Source of the DNA: Bugulina stolonifera
Lineage: Eukaryota > Bryozoa > Gymnolaemata > Cheilostomatida > Bugulidae
Length of the DNA stretch: 64,000 nucleotides
Reading direction: 5' to 3'
Assembly (NCBI GenBank): GCA_935421135.1
Contig: OW285195.1
Span: 14,708,158 to 14,772,157 of the forward strand
The position numbers and the translations under genes are program-made. The notes under the pieces were generated by a model. The model saw only the letters and a list, made by a program, of their open reading frames with translations, was not told the DNA's origin and made no database searches. The first letter of the stretch is position 1; each line of letters opens with the position of its first letter. This document shows, piece after piece, positions 25,001 to 34,400 of this stretch.

Positions 25001-26105
25001 GCTATTAAAAGAGACACAGACTTTATGACGATACAAGAGAAAGGACAATTCCATGTCACCCACTAATAATTGGGTTCACAAGTGAATCATGTAACATGCA
25101 TGGAAGATTCATTACAATTTTCATTTAATTTGCTGACATATTTTTTTAAATTTTAAGACTAAATCAGACTAGTGAATATTTTTTACATGTTTCCACCACT
25201 TTTTGCCAGCATGGCAACTTTTTCCCCACTGTACAACACACACCAGCGATGTTTCCTTCATGAGCATAGTTTCTAGTTTGAGCATGTGTGGCAACGCAGG
25301 AAATTATTTTTACGTCTCCTAAGTCGTGGACATCACATCATATTCGATTTTGAATTTCAATTTACAGACGGAAATGCGGAGTGGCGTCGGTAAAGACGTT
25401 GCTGGCCAATCTGAAGTCAGCTTTATTGAAAGTGAAACACAAAATATTAATCATGCTAGATATTTGGCGAACAGGGCATTTTCGCTCAATTTTGTGACGG
25501 CCTGTCACTCCACCGTGATTTCGCAGCGAATAACGGTACGAAGTTAGCTATTCTGTTTCTCCCTTTATTTTGTTTTCGTGTACTCCAAAAGTAGATGACT
25601 ATAATAATTGCTGTTATTCTTTGGTTGAAACAAAATCAATATATACGCATGTTATAAAACCTATGAAATAAGTCGTATTGTATTACAATCGAATTGATAG
25701 CTGCAATAAATGCAGCAGCAAAACTAAGTGTCCCTTGCCCGGGTCCACTTTTATAATTTGTCCCTTTCCGCCAACAAGTTTGGGCATCCCTGGTCTAGAG
25801 GGATAAAACATAATATATAATATTCTATTGTTATGAGGGAACTTATAGTATTGCGAGTGGAAACACAATAGCCTAACAATTCTTTGATTGGTTTTGCTCC
25901 ACACTATACTCAAGGGAAGACAACTCTAATCAAAGGTTCACAGGTCTACTTGTACATGACTGTATTGCGGATCCAATGATAATCTGTCCATTCTAGATGT
26001 ATAAAGACAATGACTGTCAGCTTGAATGAATTTTGTTTTTTTACAGACATGATAAGAAAAAGGAGGAGAAAAGACAAGAACAAAGCCAAAGATTTATTCT
26101 GTTGA
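7021..26105 (+). CDS. CHRD: Chordin ortholog, secreted BMP antagonist (18 exons, 5' end missing)
   Basis: Exons: 7021-7121, 7781-7922, 8339-8488, 9136-9244, 10187-10292, 17209-17347, 17720-17925, 18496-18744, 18867-18992, 19408-19549, 19641-19828, 20753-20848, 21357-21560, 22013-22234, 22518-22623, 23037-23212, 23597-23696 and 26047-26105 (stop TGA). All phases agree and about 873 residues are visible. The first two exons encode a VWC domain ([21 protein letters not shown], then CCKICP). Exons 4-12 encode the CHRD region, probably four repeats, each ending in a G-x-[IV]-G-like strand. Exons 13-17 encode three more VWC domains, each split by an intron; the third VWC overall ([19 protein letters not shown]) is very close to the family. 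The tail is [10 protein letters not shown] and ends in Cys. This VWC-CHRD-VWC3 order is diagnostic of chordin, which binds BMP ligands outside the cell and is cut by Tolloid proteases (family knowledge). The signal peptide is not in the visible exons. Confidence 0.93.
9245..9380 (+). repeat. GTAAGTA microsatellite grown from a chordin 5' splice site
   Basis: The donor of the fourth visible chordin exon is GTAAGTATA at 9245. It is the first unit of an array holding 11 copies of GTAAGTA plus one ATAAGTA, broken twice by a GCATGTAC(A/G)TGTAT segment. Every unit is itself a near-ideal match to the U1 snRNA consensus. Confidence 0.9.
11071..11304 (-). repeat. 3' LTR of the gypsy-type element
   Basis: This 234-bp repeat runs TG...CA with perfect 10-bp inverted ends (TGTTATAATG/CATTATAACA). 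By eye it is identical to the copy at 16814-17047, including every codon of the open frame that both copies contain. Confidence 0.95.
11305..11317 (-). other. Polypurine tract
   Basis: On the minus strand TTGAGAAAGGAGA lies directly next to the 3' LTR, the position and composition expected for the plus-strand primer of an LTR element. Confidence 0.75.
11720..11854 (+). pseudogene. hAT transposase C-terminal (dimerisation) remnant
   Basis: One frame reads [11 protein letters not shown] then [15 protein letters not shown] before a stop. This matches the hAT family signature of a short hydrophobic run, S-T-[YF]-x-C-E and F-S, which belongs to the C-terminal dimerisation region. The catalytic core is absent. 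The 44-codon remnant shows that the 1246-bp element is an internally deleted hAT and not an unrelated repeat. Confidence 0.75.
12034..12424 (+). mobile_element. CAGACTAG-type MITE carried inside hAT copy 1
   Basis: This 391-bp block starts CAGACTAGTGAAT and ends GTTAGCTATTCTG. It is similar along much of its length to the element in Tollip intron 6 (35859-36213); shared words include TTTTGCCAGC, GGCGAACAGGGC and GCGAATAACGG. It is interpreted as an older MITE captured by the hAT before the hAT amplified. Confidence 0.65.
12739..16743 (-). CDS. Gag-Pol polyprotein of the LTR retrotransposon (1334 aa, one frame)
   Basis: The single frame starts at ATG 16743 and stops at TAG 12739-12741. Order from the N-terminus: a Gag-like region (about 1-225); two zinc knuckles at 227-259 (a CX2CX3HX4C variant, then CX2CX4HX4C); aspartic protease with DTGA at 315-318; reverse transcriptase with YVDD at 591-594; RNase H with its first Asp near 740; and integrase with an N-terminal HHCC zinc site near 960-996 and catalytic D1024, D1077 and E1113. 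No chromodomain is visible at the Ser/Pro/Gln-rich C-terminus. The RT-RNase H-integrase order defines Ty3/gypsy, and the overall look resembles Mag or K02A2.6-like elements (inference). Gag and Pol share one frame without a frameshift or stop. All landmark catalytic residues are present, so the element may still be active. Confidence 0.96.
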   Translation of the reverse strand: MAEGLRPPGNFISSTGNPSENSRSWTKWLEQFDCYMVATEKSAKSGEVQVATLLTLLGAQGQEIYRTFDLTADQKKDVAVVKGKFTAHFAPQVKTVFERFKFHSRIQQQTESFDDFLTALRCLITTCNFHEDEKDNALMDRIVAGITSQTVREDIFNLDGNPDLDKVIQLCRRAEATKQYMSDMKPEAQKSVHAIQQQHTRKQTYQKPDKKSTQQTTDTNNGLVKNCKYCKTDHPRGQCPAYGKVCKSCHKPNHFARACRSSGKTVSTSKTNTNELTEMQNDHDVTFAVNTKPNTTNEWCINAFCNDLPLQLKVDTGASCNVMPKKTFEFLCRKSCSTVSFDKHTKALVTFSGHKLSVLGRTTLLVEVHKKFYSIEFVIVDTCSGQTTLLGLPSCKELGLVNVTDSVSDLVARDFTDVFQGLGKLPCRHALQLKSDPKSVIHSARRVPFRLRDKLRETLDHMVSQGTITKVRQATDWVHPIVNVLKPNGSLRICLDPSELNKNLKREHYALPTPTEIFAKLGQSRVFTTLDCTSGFMQIELDHESSLLTTFATPFGRYRFLRLPYGISSSPEIFSRTVTELFEDIQGVECYVDDILIHAPTETEHDAILKAVLERCRESNLKLNEAKCKFRQAELKYLGHIISEGKIQADPAKVEAVVNMPPPQCKEDIRRLLGMATYLAKFCPNLSELTTPLRDLTRKDVEWSWADIHAQSFENLKSVIASCPTLKIFDPLLPLTLSVDASQHGMGATILQEGQPVEYASCALTETQRRYAQIEKEFLAVQFGLRRFHQYIYGQHVIVETDHLPLLSIVKKGLNDLSPRLMRMRLRNQIYDYSLVYKPGKELVLADTLSRAFLAEQSCDGAELLQNNDFEQIQAVTQGILTGSTFKGRLQTAVKSDPTMQILISHIEDGWPMQKKFCLDILKPYWTVRHDLTVYDGLILRGNQIVIPVSMQKEVANLIHAGHLGTSKCIERAKCAVYWPGYHSQIKDLVDGCGICQENMRANASTNLEYFEIPEYPMQSVSMDVFELNGVQYLVTVDRYSKWPCCNELKTGRSSEMISLLRRQFLDFGKPEILISDNATCFTSYEFKCFMEDNEIKHVTTSPYYSQSNGLAERMNQTIKNSLQKAFESNQSLFDVLFTLRSTPIGDNLPSPAVLLQARNLRGGLHCAPAQLKHKHLNLNEIEDIFMKRQARTTFNSSTGKPAVQFYVGLKVWLKLSHRNWIEGEIVELAQTPRSFYIQLNDGRVFRRNQKHLRLRKPVNTSSSEKVSVQPSQAAIPVSPPSNLETSQRSQPASSQVVSNSTNNTPSVQTQPHSGPHTITRSGRVSKPPVRYGS
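16796..16813 (-). other. Primer-binding site, probably tRNA-Leu
   Basis: Directly inside the 5' LTR the minus strand reads TGGTGTCAGGAAGAGGGG. Its first 11 bases complement CCTGACACCA-type tRNA 3' ends, which are found on several animal tRNA-Leu species. The assignment to Leu is from memory of tRNA ends. Confidence 0.7.
16814..17047 (-). repeat. 5' LTR of the gypsy-type element
   Basis: This is the partner of 11071-11304, with the same length and ends. It is followed on the window's right by the AATAC target duplication at 17048-17052. It should carry the promoter for the minus-strand transcript. Confidence 0.95.
20807..21103 (+). repeat. Tandem duplication spanning the donor of a chordin exon
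   Basis: The last 42 bases of the exon ending 20848, with its GTGTTTAT donor and the following intron, are repeated 162 bp downstream at 20969-21010 with one base change (GATGTT to GATCTT). Inside each copy are shorter units built on TTATA(T/A)GGACA. The second copy keeps an open frame and an identical donor. Its only acceptor-like sequence is the internal CCCTCAG, so it is more likely a decoy than a used exon. Confidence 0.85.
24851..24985 (+). pseudogene. hAT transposase remnant in copy 2
   Basis: This matches the remnant at 11720-11854, including the same premature stop. The defect therefore predates the spread of both copies. Confidence 0.7.
25165..25555 (+). mobile_element. CAGACTAG-type MITE carried inside hAT copy 2
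   Basis: This is the counterpart of 12034-12424 in copy 1 and was carried along with the hAT. Confidence 0.6.
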
Positions 26106-26904
26106 GACAGCACATGAGATCTATATGTAGTTCTCTGTCATGGTAGGATGACTCCCTCAATGTCACATGATAAGACAAACCTTGCGTTTATCCTTTAGCC
26201 AACTATAAACATTGAATCTCGAGGTGGCAATTGTGACTAATTGGACTTTCTCAACATTGGACAGTTTCATATCAATTTTTAAATCCTGTAGGTGGTACTA
26301 TTTATTTGTGCATAGTTTTATTGCTATAATAAGCAGATATGTGTATGGGGGTGGGTCTCAGAAAGCCCACATCACTGACACAACTCCGTTCCTGAATAGG
26401 AGGAATGGATTCTAACTACTATGTTATTATACATGTACATCACATACACTGTACATTATAATAATATTATACTGACCACTTGGCTTAATAATTATATTTT
26501 TATACTGCATTAGATAATCAGACTGGAGTTGTATATTTTTCTAAGTTAGTAGGTAGCTATTTGCCTTCAAAATCTCTATTTGTCGTTAGCATCACTACTG
26601 AGCAATGTTGACATGTTGCTAAGCAACCAACTAATATACAATGTATATCTTGCTAAGCAATATTTTACAGCCATTTTCTAAATCAACTTTACAATGTTGG
26701 TGGGTTAGTATGATTATTGGGCCGACATTATTATAAGAATTTTGTTCCACTTTTTATTGAAACTGTAATACTATATACAAAATGTACATCTAATTATGTT
26801 ATAACTATTCGCGGATTTTATGTAACAGTTCTTCTGATTTGATGGCATTGCTCATAATATATATACATAACTTTTTGTTTCAAGTCAGTATCATAGCTGC
26901 TCCA

Positions 26905-26910
26905 AATAAA
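26905..26910 (+). promoter_or_regulatory. Poly(A) signal, chordin
   Basis: AATAAA lies about 800 bp after the chordin stop, and I noticed no earlier canonical hexamer. Cleavage would fall near 26925-26940. Confidence 0.55.
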
Positions 26911-27565
26911 GATACTATAATATGTAAGTGCTTGCCAGAGTTATTAGTTTCCGGCAGTTCATAAAAAATAGGTTGTACAACGACATTCCAGCAAGTCAAA
27001 CGCAAAACACCAATTTTTTCAGCCAGGAACTAGAATGTGCCGATGAACTAGGGATGATATGCTTAGATTAAACAAAATCACCTGTTCATCAGATTTAGGC
27101 TAGTAACCATTTTGACAAATGTGTTTGCTGACTATATCTAGTACCACGGATACCATGGTATCTTTCGGCCTCCTTCATGCTTGGATATACACAACCAGTC
27201 ATAGGTGATGAATGCATGTACATGTGTATTATGTAAAACATTTATAGGCAATGTGTAAAGCAGTAACGATAAACGATATATATACATGTTAAATTGTACA
27301 AGTATGGATAATTAAACTCAAATACATTTTGGTTGTATAAAAACAGTCACGGTGCACCCATGAATTGTTGTGAAAAATGAGTATATGAGAAGAAAACATA
27401 CATGTAGTTTGAAACATTGAAAAGGTGGGAATTACATAATATACAGATTAAATATATACAAAATGTACATAAAACATAGCTGTACATACACAGTTATACA
27501 TGTATATATGCATGGGTAGGATCGTGTAGCCCCATAGAAAAGATACATGTACGTACGTATAGCAC

Positions 27566-27624
27566 GGGCACTAATAAGCTATTGATCATAATTAGAAGTT
27601 GTCCTCTCCCAATTTATCTTCCCC
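27566..27624 (+). mobile_element. Half copy of the GGGCACT foldback element
   Basis: It begins GGGCACTAATAAGCTATTG and continues through AGAAGTTGTCCTCTCCC. This is one arm of the palindromic elements at 53533, 53893 and 57899; the second arm is missing. Confidence 0.7.
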
Positions 27625-28758
27625 TTTAATCACATTCCATAAATATTTGCTGTACAGTAAAGATTTATGGAATGTTATCAAAATTCCAGTCAGACAAGAA
27701 ACGTGCATGTGGGACATTATTTCAACTTATTTCAAGTCGAATCTATCAGTCGATATACTTAACTTGAACTTCTATTCGCACAAAAACATAAATATACTCG
27801 TATCTGTGATAGTATCTGTATGCTATGAATGATATTTACAACAGTGTCATCTGCCGACTGCCATCAAAAAGTCTTTGTTGGGGAAGGTGCACAAAACGTC
27901 ATATAATTTAATCTTATTATGTTTAGTTATATATGAAGTATCACAACATAATAAATAATAACATATTATAATAATATGATTGTATTTCTGTGGAAAACCT
28001 TAACCCAGTAAGAGTTGTCTGCCCTGTATATTTGGAAATATCCACACAACTATTGCTATAACGGCTGGTTTAGAGACGAAACGGTAGCTTACACGCCAGT
28101 TACGAGCTATGCTTGGTGGAAACCGGGTTATTGAACACTATAGTCCGAAATTGTGCTTTATAACCAAATTCATATACAATGATTAACACGCAAACAACTT
28201 CAATAGTTACCTTGGGATATAGTGATTCAATAACAATAAAATTGGGAATAGGCAAAGATTCCACTATCTTTGGAATAGGTTTTTATTATTATTGATAGAT
28301 AATTTTGTGTTTTCCTGTTACTTTATAACTGTATATTCTTTCAAAATACCATGTCCCTGACGACCAAACAAACGCCTAGAGGACAAGTAAGTAATCCGCA
28401 ACTGATGAATTATGTCTGGACAAGAATATTTAGTTCTGATGACCTGTGGTTTGCATTGGTAGTTTTTACAAAACAATCGTTTTCTGAATTGCAATACAAT
28501 CAATAGTTATAATAGGCCTACATTAGATGACTAGAATCGATAAGATTTGAGCTGTTCTGTTGTAAGAAAAACTATTAATTTAAACCATGAATTATAGTAA
28601 ATAAATAATTAAATGAATAATAATTATAATATAAATATTGTAATAAAATAAATATCGGCTATAAAATTATAAATAATAAATTCAAAATGAAAAGGAAAAT
28701 TGTAACTCCTAACTAGGAATTTATAATTCATTGGGATTATCATTACGATTATTATTAT

Positions 28759-29140
28759 ATAATGTTATCTAATCTTTGTTGCTTAGCCTATAAAATAATT
28801 ATTCTAGTTATTTTGTAAACTATTTTATTAGTATTGGTATAAAGTATCATTATCATTATGATTATTATATTATTTATATATTAATATTATATTAATTATT
28901 TTATTATTACTATAAAATCATTTAATGCATAATATTGTAATTAATTATTGTTATTATTGAAAATTGCATTATAATAATATAATTTTTTACAATGACAATA
29001 ATTAATTACAATATTATGCATTAAATGATTTTATAGTAATAATAAAATAATGGTGATACTTTATACTAATACTAATATAATAGTTTATAAAATAACTAGA
29101 ATAATTTTTAGCCTAAGCAATAAAGATTAGATAACATTAT
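28759..29140. repeat. Large AT-rich inverted repeat, about 380 bp
   Basis: The left arm starts ATAATGTTATCTAATCTTTG and the right arm ends with its inverse, GATTAGATAACATTAT. The arms stay complementary, with small gaps and mismatches, almost to the centre near 28968. It could fold into a very long hairpin. It may be a foldback transposon or MITE; no clear target duplication was found. Confidence 0.85.
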
Positions 29141-30958
29141 AACTTTATAATAATAATTGTGTATATTGTATTAAGATTATTACAATTACTTGTAGTAAAA
29201 CAATATCATGTAGCATAAAGAACAATACCATCACAGACAATCACAATGACAATCCTAGGAGTACATGGTTTATGAAATCATATAGGCCTAATAATAATGA
29301 TAATAATAATAAATAATTTGGTAATAATTTTTATATAGCCTAATAATTAATAGGCCTAATTCAGAATAATGATAATTATTATTGTGGACTTTATGTTATA
29401 GGCCTAATATTGCTATTCAGACCCATTATTCTTTGTTACAAAAAATATCTCGTATAAAATGTGTGGCCAAACCCTTCCCCCCCCCCCCCCGCCCATACTA
29501 TTTTTTTTTTGTAAAGAATATTAAACCGAACATTAATGGTTATCTTCATCTCGATTTAGGACAGGGCCTAACTTTAATTGCCATTATAGTTACTAGAGTG
29601 TTAATCATAGGTTAGTGTTTTTGATCACTACCAACATCATGGACAAGCTACCTAAGGCCTAGCTCATTGGACAATGAATAATGAAGTCTCCACTGTGACT
29701 GTTCTGTCTGAGTCACAGTGTAAGTGTGAGCAGCAGATCCGCTAGTCCATGTCTTATTTAGCTATCATTCTCGACTAGTGACAAATTAGAGCCTGTTTCT
29801 TACTTTACTTACTTACCTAATTCCTAGGCCTGTTTTGTTACATATGCAATCTAGGAGTATTAAGGGTCACCGAAAGATTAAAATGTGTAGGTAATGCCGA
29901 GGAAATATTTAAGCGTGTGAAAAATACACGCTCTCGATAAGGGCAAAATACATGATGAAAAATAAATTGTTTATTTATCCACATATTCATAGACTCTCAT
30001 GGAGCCGAGCCTGGTACCGTTGTGATGTACATGTAAGCCTATATTATAATAATTCATTTGGTTGTGCCACTATGTAGAATTCGTGTATTATGAATAGAAT
30101 AGAATAGAATAGCCTAAAACTAAAGCTAGATTTTGGCTAAGTGAATGGATTTTTCTTCAAGGTATAAGGTCTATGCCTGAAACTTTACAGTAATGTCAAG
30201 TCGTAGCTCTTTGAATTAAAATACAGTAACAACGCATAGACATCATGGTGTAGACTAAGTACTAATTAGTATTGACGAGTAGGCCTATAGGCTAAATGGC
30301 CCAAAAAAAGCTGGACAAGTTTTTTATATAATTTCAGTTTATTCTGTGTGGTTTTCTTCTAGCAAACACAGCATTGGATAGTAACTACACAACGTGGTGG
30401 TAGGACCTTTACTTATGGCCAGGAAAAGAGAAAGTTATATTACCTTGTGTATTAGCCTACCTTTCAAGTGAACTTCATTTCCTAGTTACTGATTCTGAAA
30501 ACAAACGGAAAAGAAATATTTTGTGAAAGTTAGCATCTCGACTCATAGCAAAGCTGCGATTCTCTTAATCCCTTTTAAACTCGTTGTACGTTTTCATTTA
30601 GCTGGTGTATAATTTAGTCTATATGATTTCTAAACTGCTAAAACACTATTGAATTAAGTCGATGGGAGGGAAACGTTGTTATAGGAAGGGTAGATTCTAG
30701 AACATTCCAATAAATGAAGGTAAAACTAGCTAGAAAAGGAGAATTGGCATGTGACTTGGGTTAAAACACTAGGAGATAACCACTAAAATAAATTACATGT
30801 ACATAATATAGAGGAATTCCAACAAAGTCACTAGTTGCAGTAGTAGTGATGTCCATTTTGCCACCACCTTTTCTACACCAAAACTGTGGGAGTTACATCT
30901 GATGCCATGCAGTGTCTGGTGATACAGTAGACTATAATGTACAGTTTAAGTTTGAGTA

Positions 30959-31167
30959 TCAGTGTGAAGAGAGATCAGTGTGAAGAGAGATCACTGTGAA
31001 GGGAGATCAGTGTGTAGAGAGGTCAGTGTGAAGAGAGGTCAGTGTGTAGAGAGGTCAGTGTGAAGAGAGGTCAGTGTGAAGAGAGGTCAGTGTGTAGAGA
31101 GGTCAGTGTGAAGATAGGTCAGTGTGAAGAGAGATCAGTGTGAAAAAAGATCAATATGAAGGGAGAT
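30959..31167 (+). repeat. 16-bp minisatellite upstream of Tollip
   Basis: About 13 copies of TCAGTGTGAAGAGAGA with variants (GTAGAGAGG, GAAGGGAGA) end roughly 265 bp before the Tollip ATG. The strand bias (purine-rich top strand) is strong. Confidence 0.9.
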
Positions 31168-31432
31168 CGGGTTAGATCGACTCATGATCACACGCTGGTA
31201 GCAGGTATATCTATGACTCATCATAAATCAATGATAGTGGCTGTGATGTGATATTAGGAGATATTTGTAATAAATATGCTGGTAATATCTTACTATACAT
31301 CATAGCTTACCTGCAAGCATTTATATACATGTACAGTAGACATAGCTAGTGTAAGGAGTAGATAGCTTTTCATATGCATCTTCTATGCAGTGAAATTCAT
31401 AAAAAAATTTAATTCTGGTAATAATTCATAAC

Positions 31433-34400
31433 ATGTGGAGGGTTGTTACAGTCAAGAAGGTATGTACTTTGAGGTTCATAGTACAAAGTATAAGCTTACT
31501 GTACACATATGTTGTTGTCATACTATTCAGATACCTCTTGTGTTTCTTATTAATTGTTAGTCACATGACATAATATTTTGATCTACTACATTGACCTGAA
31601 AATTGTAGCTAATTAATTCAGTCAGCTAACTGCAGTTTAGTTTTGTTTGGTAGGTTAGTTGTTATTCCTGGTAGGACATTGGTCTTCTGCACTTGAGATT
31701 CTATGGAGAACATGTTGACAATCATAATCTATGGGGGCGTTGTTGTTGGCCATCTACTTCATTAAGTTGACTAGTACTCTGTTAGTACTGCAGATGCTTG
31801 TTAATATACAATACTAAGTATATTATTTCGCTGCTGCAGGTGGTTGTTGGTGATCTACCAGCCGACTTTCTTAGAGTTCCACAGTCTTCTAGCCTAAGTT
31901 CTCAGCAGCAGTATAACGATGAGATGACGGCCAGGATGCTGCAGGCCCAGCAGGTCGGCTACCACCCCGGCAGTATGCAGCTACCCAGCAATGTCAAGGG
32001 CAGACTCAGCGTCACTCTTGCTCAGGTATTTCTTTCACTCACTTTATTCTCATCACTGTGATGCTATATCCAAAAGCTTGCTGTTTCGAACCCATAATAG
32101 ATAGATAATATAATATCCATGTACCTAACTCTGTCTGTGTAGGCATGGTAGGTATGCCTAGCCAGGCTGGCTCTTATTTCTCCTTTACACTCTGCTAATA
32201 GATATCCAATCAATTTTATGCAGTGTATCTCTCTCTCTCTTCACCACTCCACATCAGTTACCAAGTGGCCCGTTAGCTCTCTGTTGTAGTACGTGTTTAG
32301 TTTCATGTCCAAGTCTATTATCAACTAGCTTTGCTTGCTATATACTGTTACTATTCTACATAACTTATAGCCCCCTCTCTCTATATTCGTATACACCACC
32401 AATATATTGATGTGAGCTATGTGGACTGTGAGGTATGAATTAGAATGAGGGGCGGATATGGCATACTCCCCATTATTATTACAACTTGTGGTGTTGTAGG
32501 CTAAGCTTGTCAAGAACTATAGCATAACCAGAATGGACCCGTACTGCCGTATCAGGATTGGTCACGCTGTGTTTGAAACACCCACATCCTCAAGTGGAGG
32601 GAAGAATCCTCGCTGGAACAAAACTGTGCAATGGTAAGACAGTCGTCTGCTGACCTTTGACCTCTTGTTTCACATTATTAGTCATAGTCATGTCAAAGGT
32701 TAAATAAATGTCACTGCTAGTCGCTACAGTGAGATAATGTAATTGGCAGCTAAATACAACCCATTTCTTTAGACTCGCTGTTCTTTAGGGTATCCTCAAC
32801 CTATCAATATTAGGCTATGTATATAATATATATCTGTGTTTTAGTCTTCATTTACCAATCGCACTTCATGAATTCTCAGGTTTTTGTTATTATTTGGAGT
32901 TGTGTCATCTTCAATGATATTAGACTAAAGAGAGGATAACTGCCATAACAAACGGTTCACTCTGATAATATCCTGAATGAATAGTTTTACTAGGTGTTGC
33001 TGTCCATTGTGAATAATATTTACTAGCATACTAGAATGTAGTGGGGACATATAGCTTGTATTACGCATAACACAGTATAGACTCTACCAGCTAGTATGCA
33101 GTACATTGTACTCCCCATGTTGCAACGCATTGTAATATATTGAGATGTCATACATTGCATATATGCCCACTTGTGTACTAGTAAGTTGTTACATAATAAC
33201 TTATTTCTATGTTATTGTTATTACGTATTACTGTGTTATTTATAGTTTCCTTCCTAATGGAGTAACAAATGCTTATATAGAAATATTTGATGAGGTAAGT
33301 CTACCACACACTCATTAATCACCACTAGAATTTACTTTTGCTCTATTTCAACTGGTAGCTTTTTCCAGTTATGTTACAAGTTGTCTTCTTTTGGCTTAAG
33401 AGAAGATAACTTCAAACTGGTGTATAATAATAGTATTGTTGTTGGTTACTGCAGAGGTTATGTGTGTTTATTCTATGATTGCAGAAGACGTTTACAGAGG
33501 ATGACAGGATAGCCTGGGCCTACATAGACATACCTGAGCTGGCTCTCAATGGAGGAGAGGTGGTGGATGACTGGTATAAACTCTCCGGTAAACAGGGAGA
33601 CGAGCAGGAAGGGATGATTAACCTTGTGTTCTCCTTCACTGTAAGTCTATCTTGTAACAAATTAACTTCCTGTTTCACGGGTTGTGCTATGCGATCACCC
33701 ATTTGATTCAAAATAAATTCAACTAAAATAATTATTTTAAAAGGAATTTAAATAATTTTGTAAAAATATTTTTAATTTTTTTAAACATTTGTAACCAAGT
33801 GTTGTTTTATTTAATTATACAAATTTTAGTGGGCTAATATAATTTTTATATATTTTAGTAATATTCCTAGAGTTTAGGGTTATTATATCTCAGCTTTTAT
33901 ATGCCTCAAGAGAATGATATAATCTCAAGGACAATACATTCATGTCATGTAACATCTACGTAATAAAACTGATAGCTAGTAGTACAAGACGTTTTCCTTG
34001 GGCTATATTTCAGTGACTATCACTGATGATTTCAAGACAAATAGCCTTAGATATCCAAAAGAATGTGTCATATGCTATTATTTGTCATGCGCTACTTTAA
34101 CCCATATCAACATTTTCTAAAAAAATTGATTATAGCCAAGATACTAGCTGATACACAGCCATTGTTACTGGTGATAGACTGTGTTTCTATGCTTGTAGCC
34201 ATCTGACCCTGTACATGTAGCCCCACAGACTGCAGTCATGCCACAGGTTGTTATGATGCCAGGGGCTCCTGGTATGTACCCGACTTATCAGCCTACCTTC
34301 CAACCAGGATACCCTACCGTGGTACAGCAGCCCATGCCTGTAAGTTATCCACTCAGTGTGTACTTACTCCTGTTTCTACGTACGTATCGACTTACCGTGT

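Larger units (their letters stand above)
24547..25792 (+). mobile_element. Non-autonomous hAT transposon, copy 2, in the last chordin intron
   Basis: It has the same 1246-bp length and the same ends as copy 1, and the sequence looks identical by eye. It is flanked by a different perfect 8-bp duplication, GTCTAGAG (24539-24546 and 25793-25800). It lies between the last VWC exon and the terminal exon of chordin. Confidence 0.95.
26106..31432. other. Chordin 3' UTR and intergenic region up to Tollip
   Basis: The chordin 3' UTR probably runs to the AATAAA near 26905. Beyond it I see no gene. The region holds half of a foldback element (27566), a large AT-rich inverted repeat (28759-29140), a C/T homopolymer tract near 29468-29510, a short AATAG run near 30093 and a minisatellite (30959-31167). 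The Tollip promoter must lie at its right end, but I recognise no TATA box or other firm site. Confidence 0.6.

Noticed and set aside
28318..28503. Minus-strand 61-codon frame with Arg/Lys-rich composition
   Set aside because: No recognisable family, no splice partners and only modest length; probably chance.
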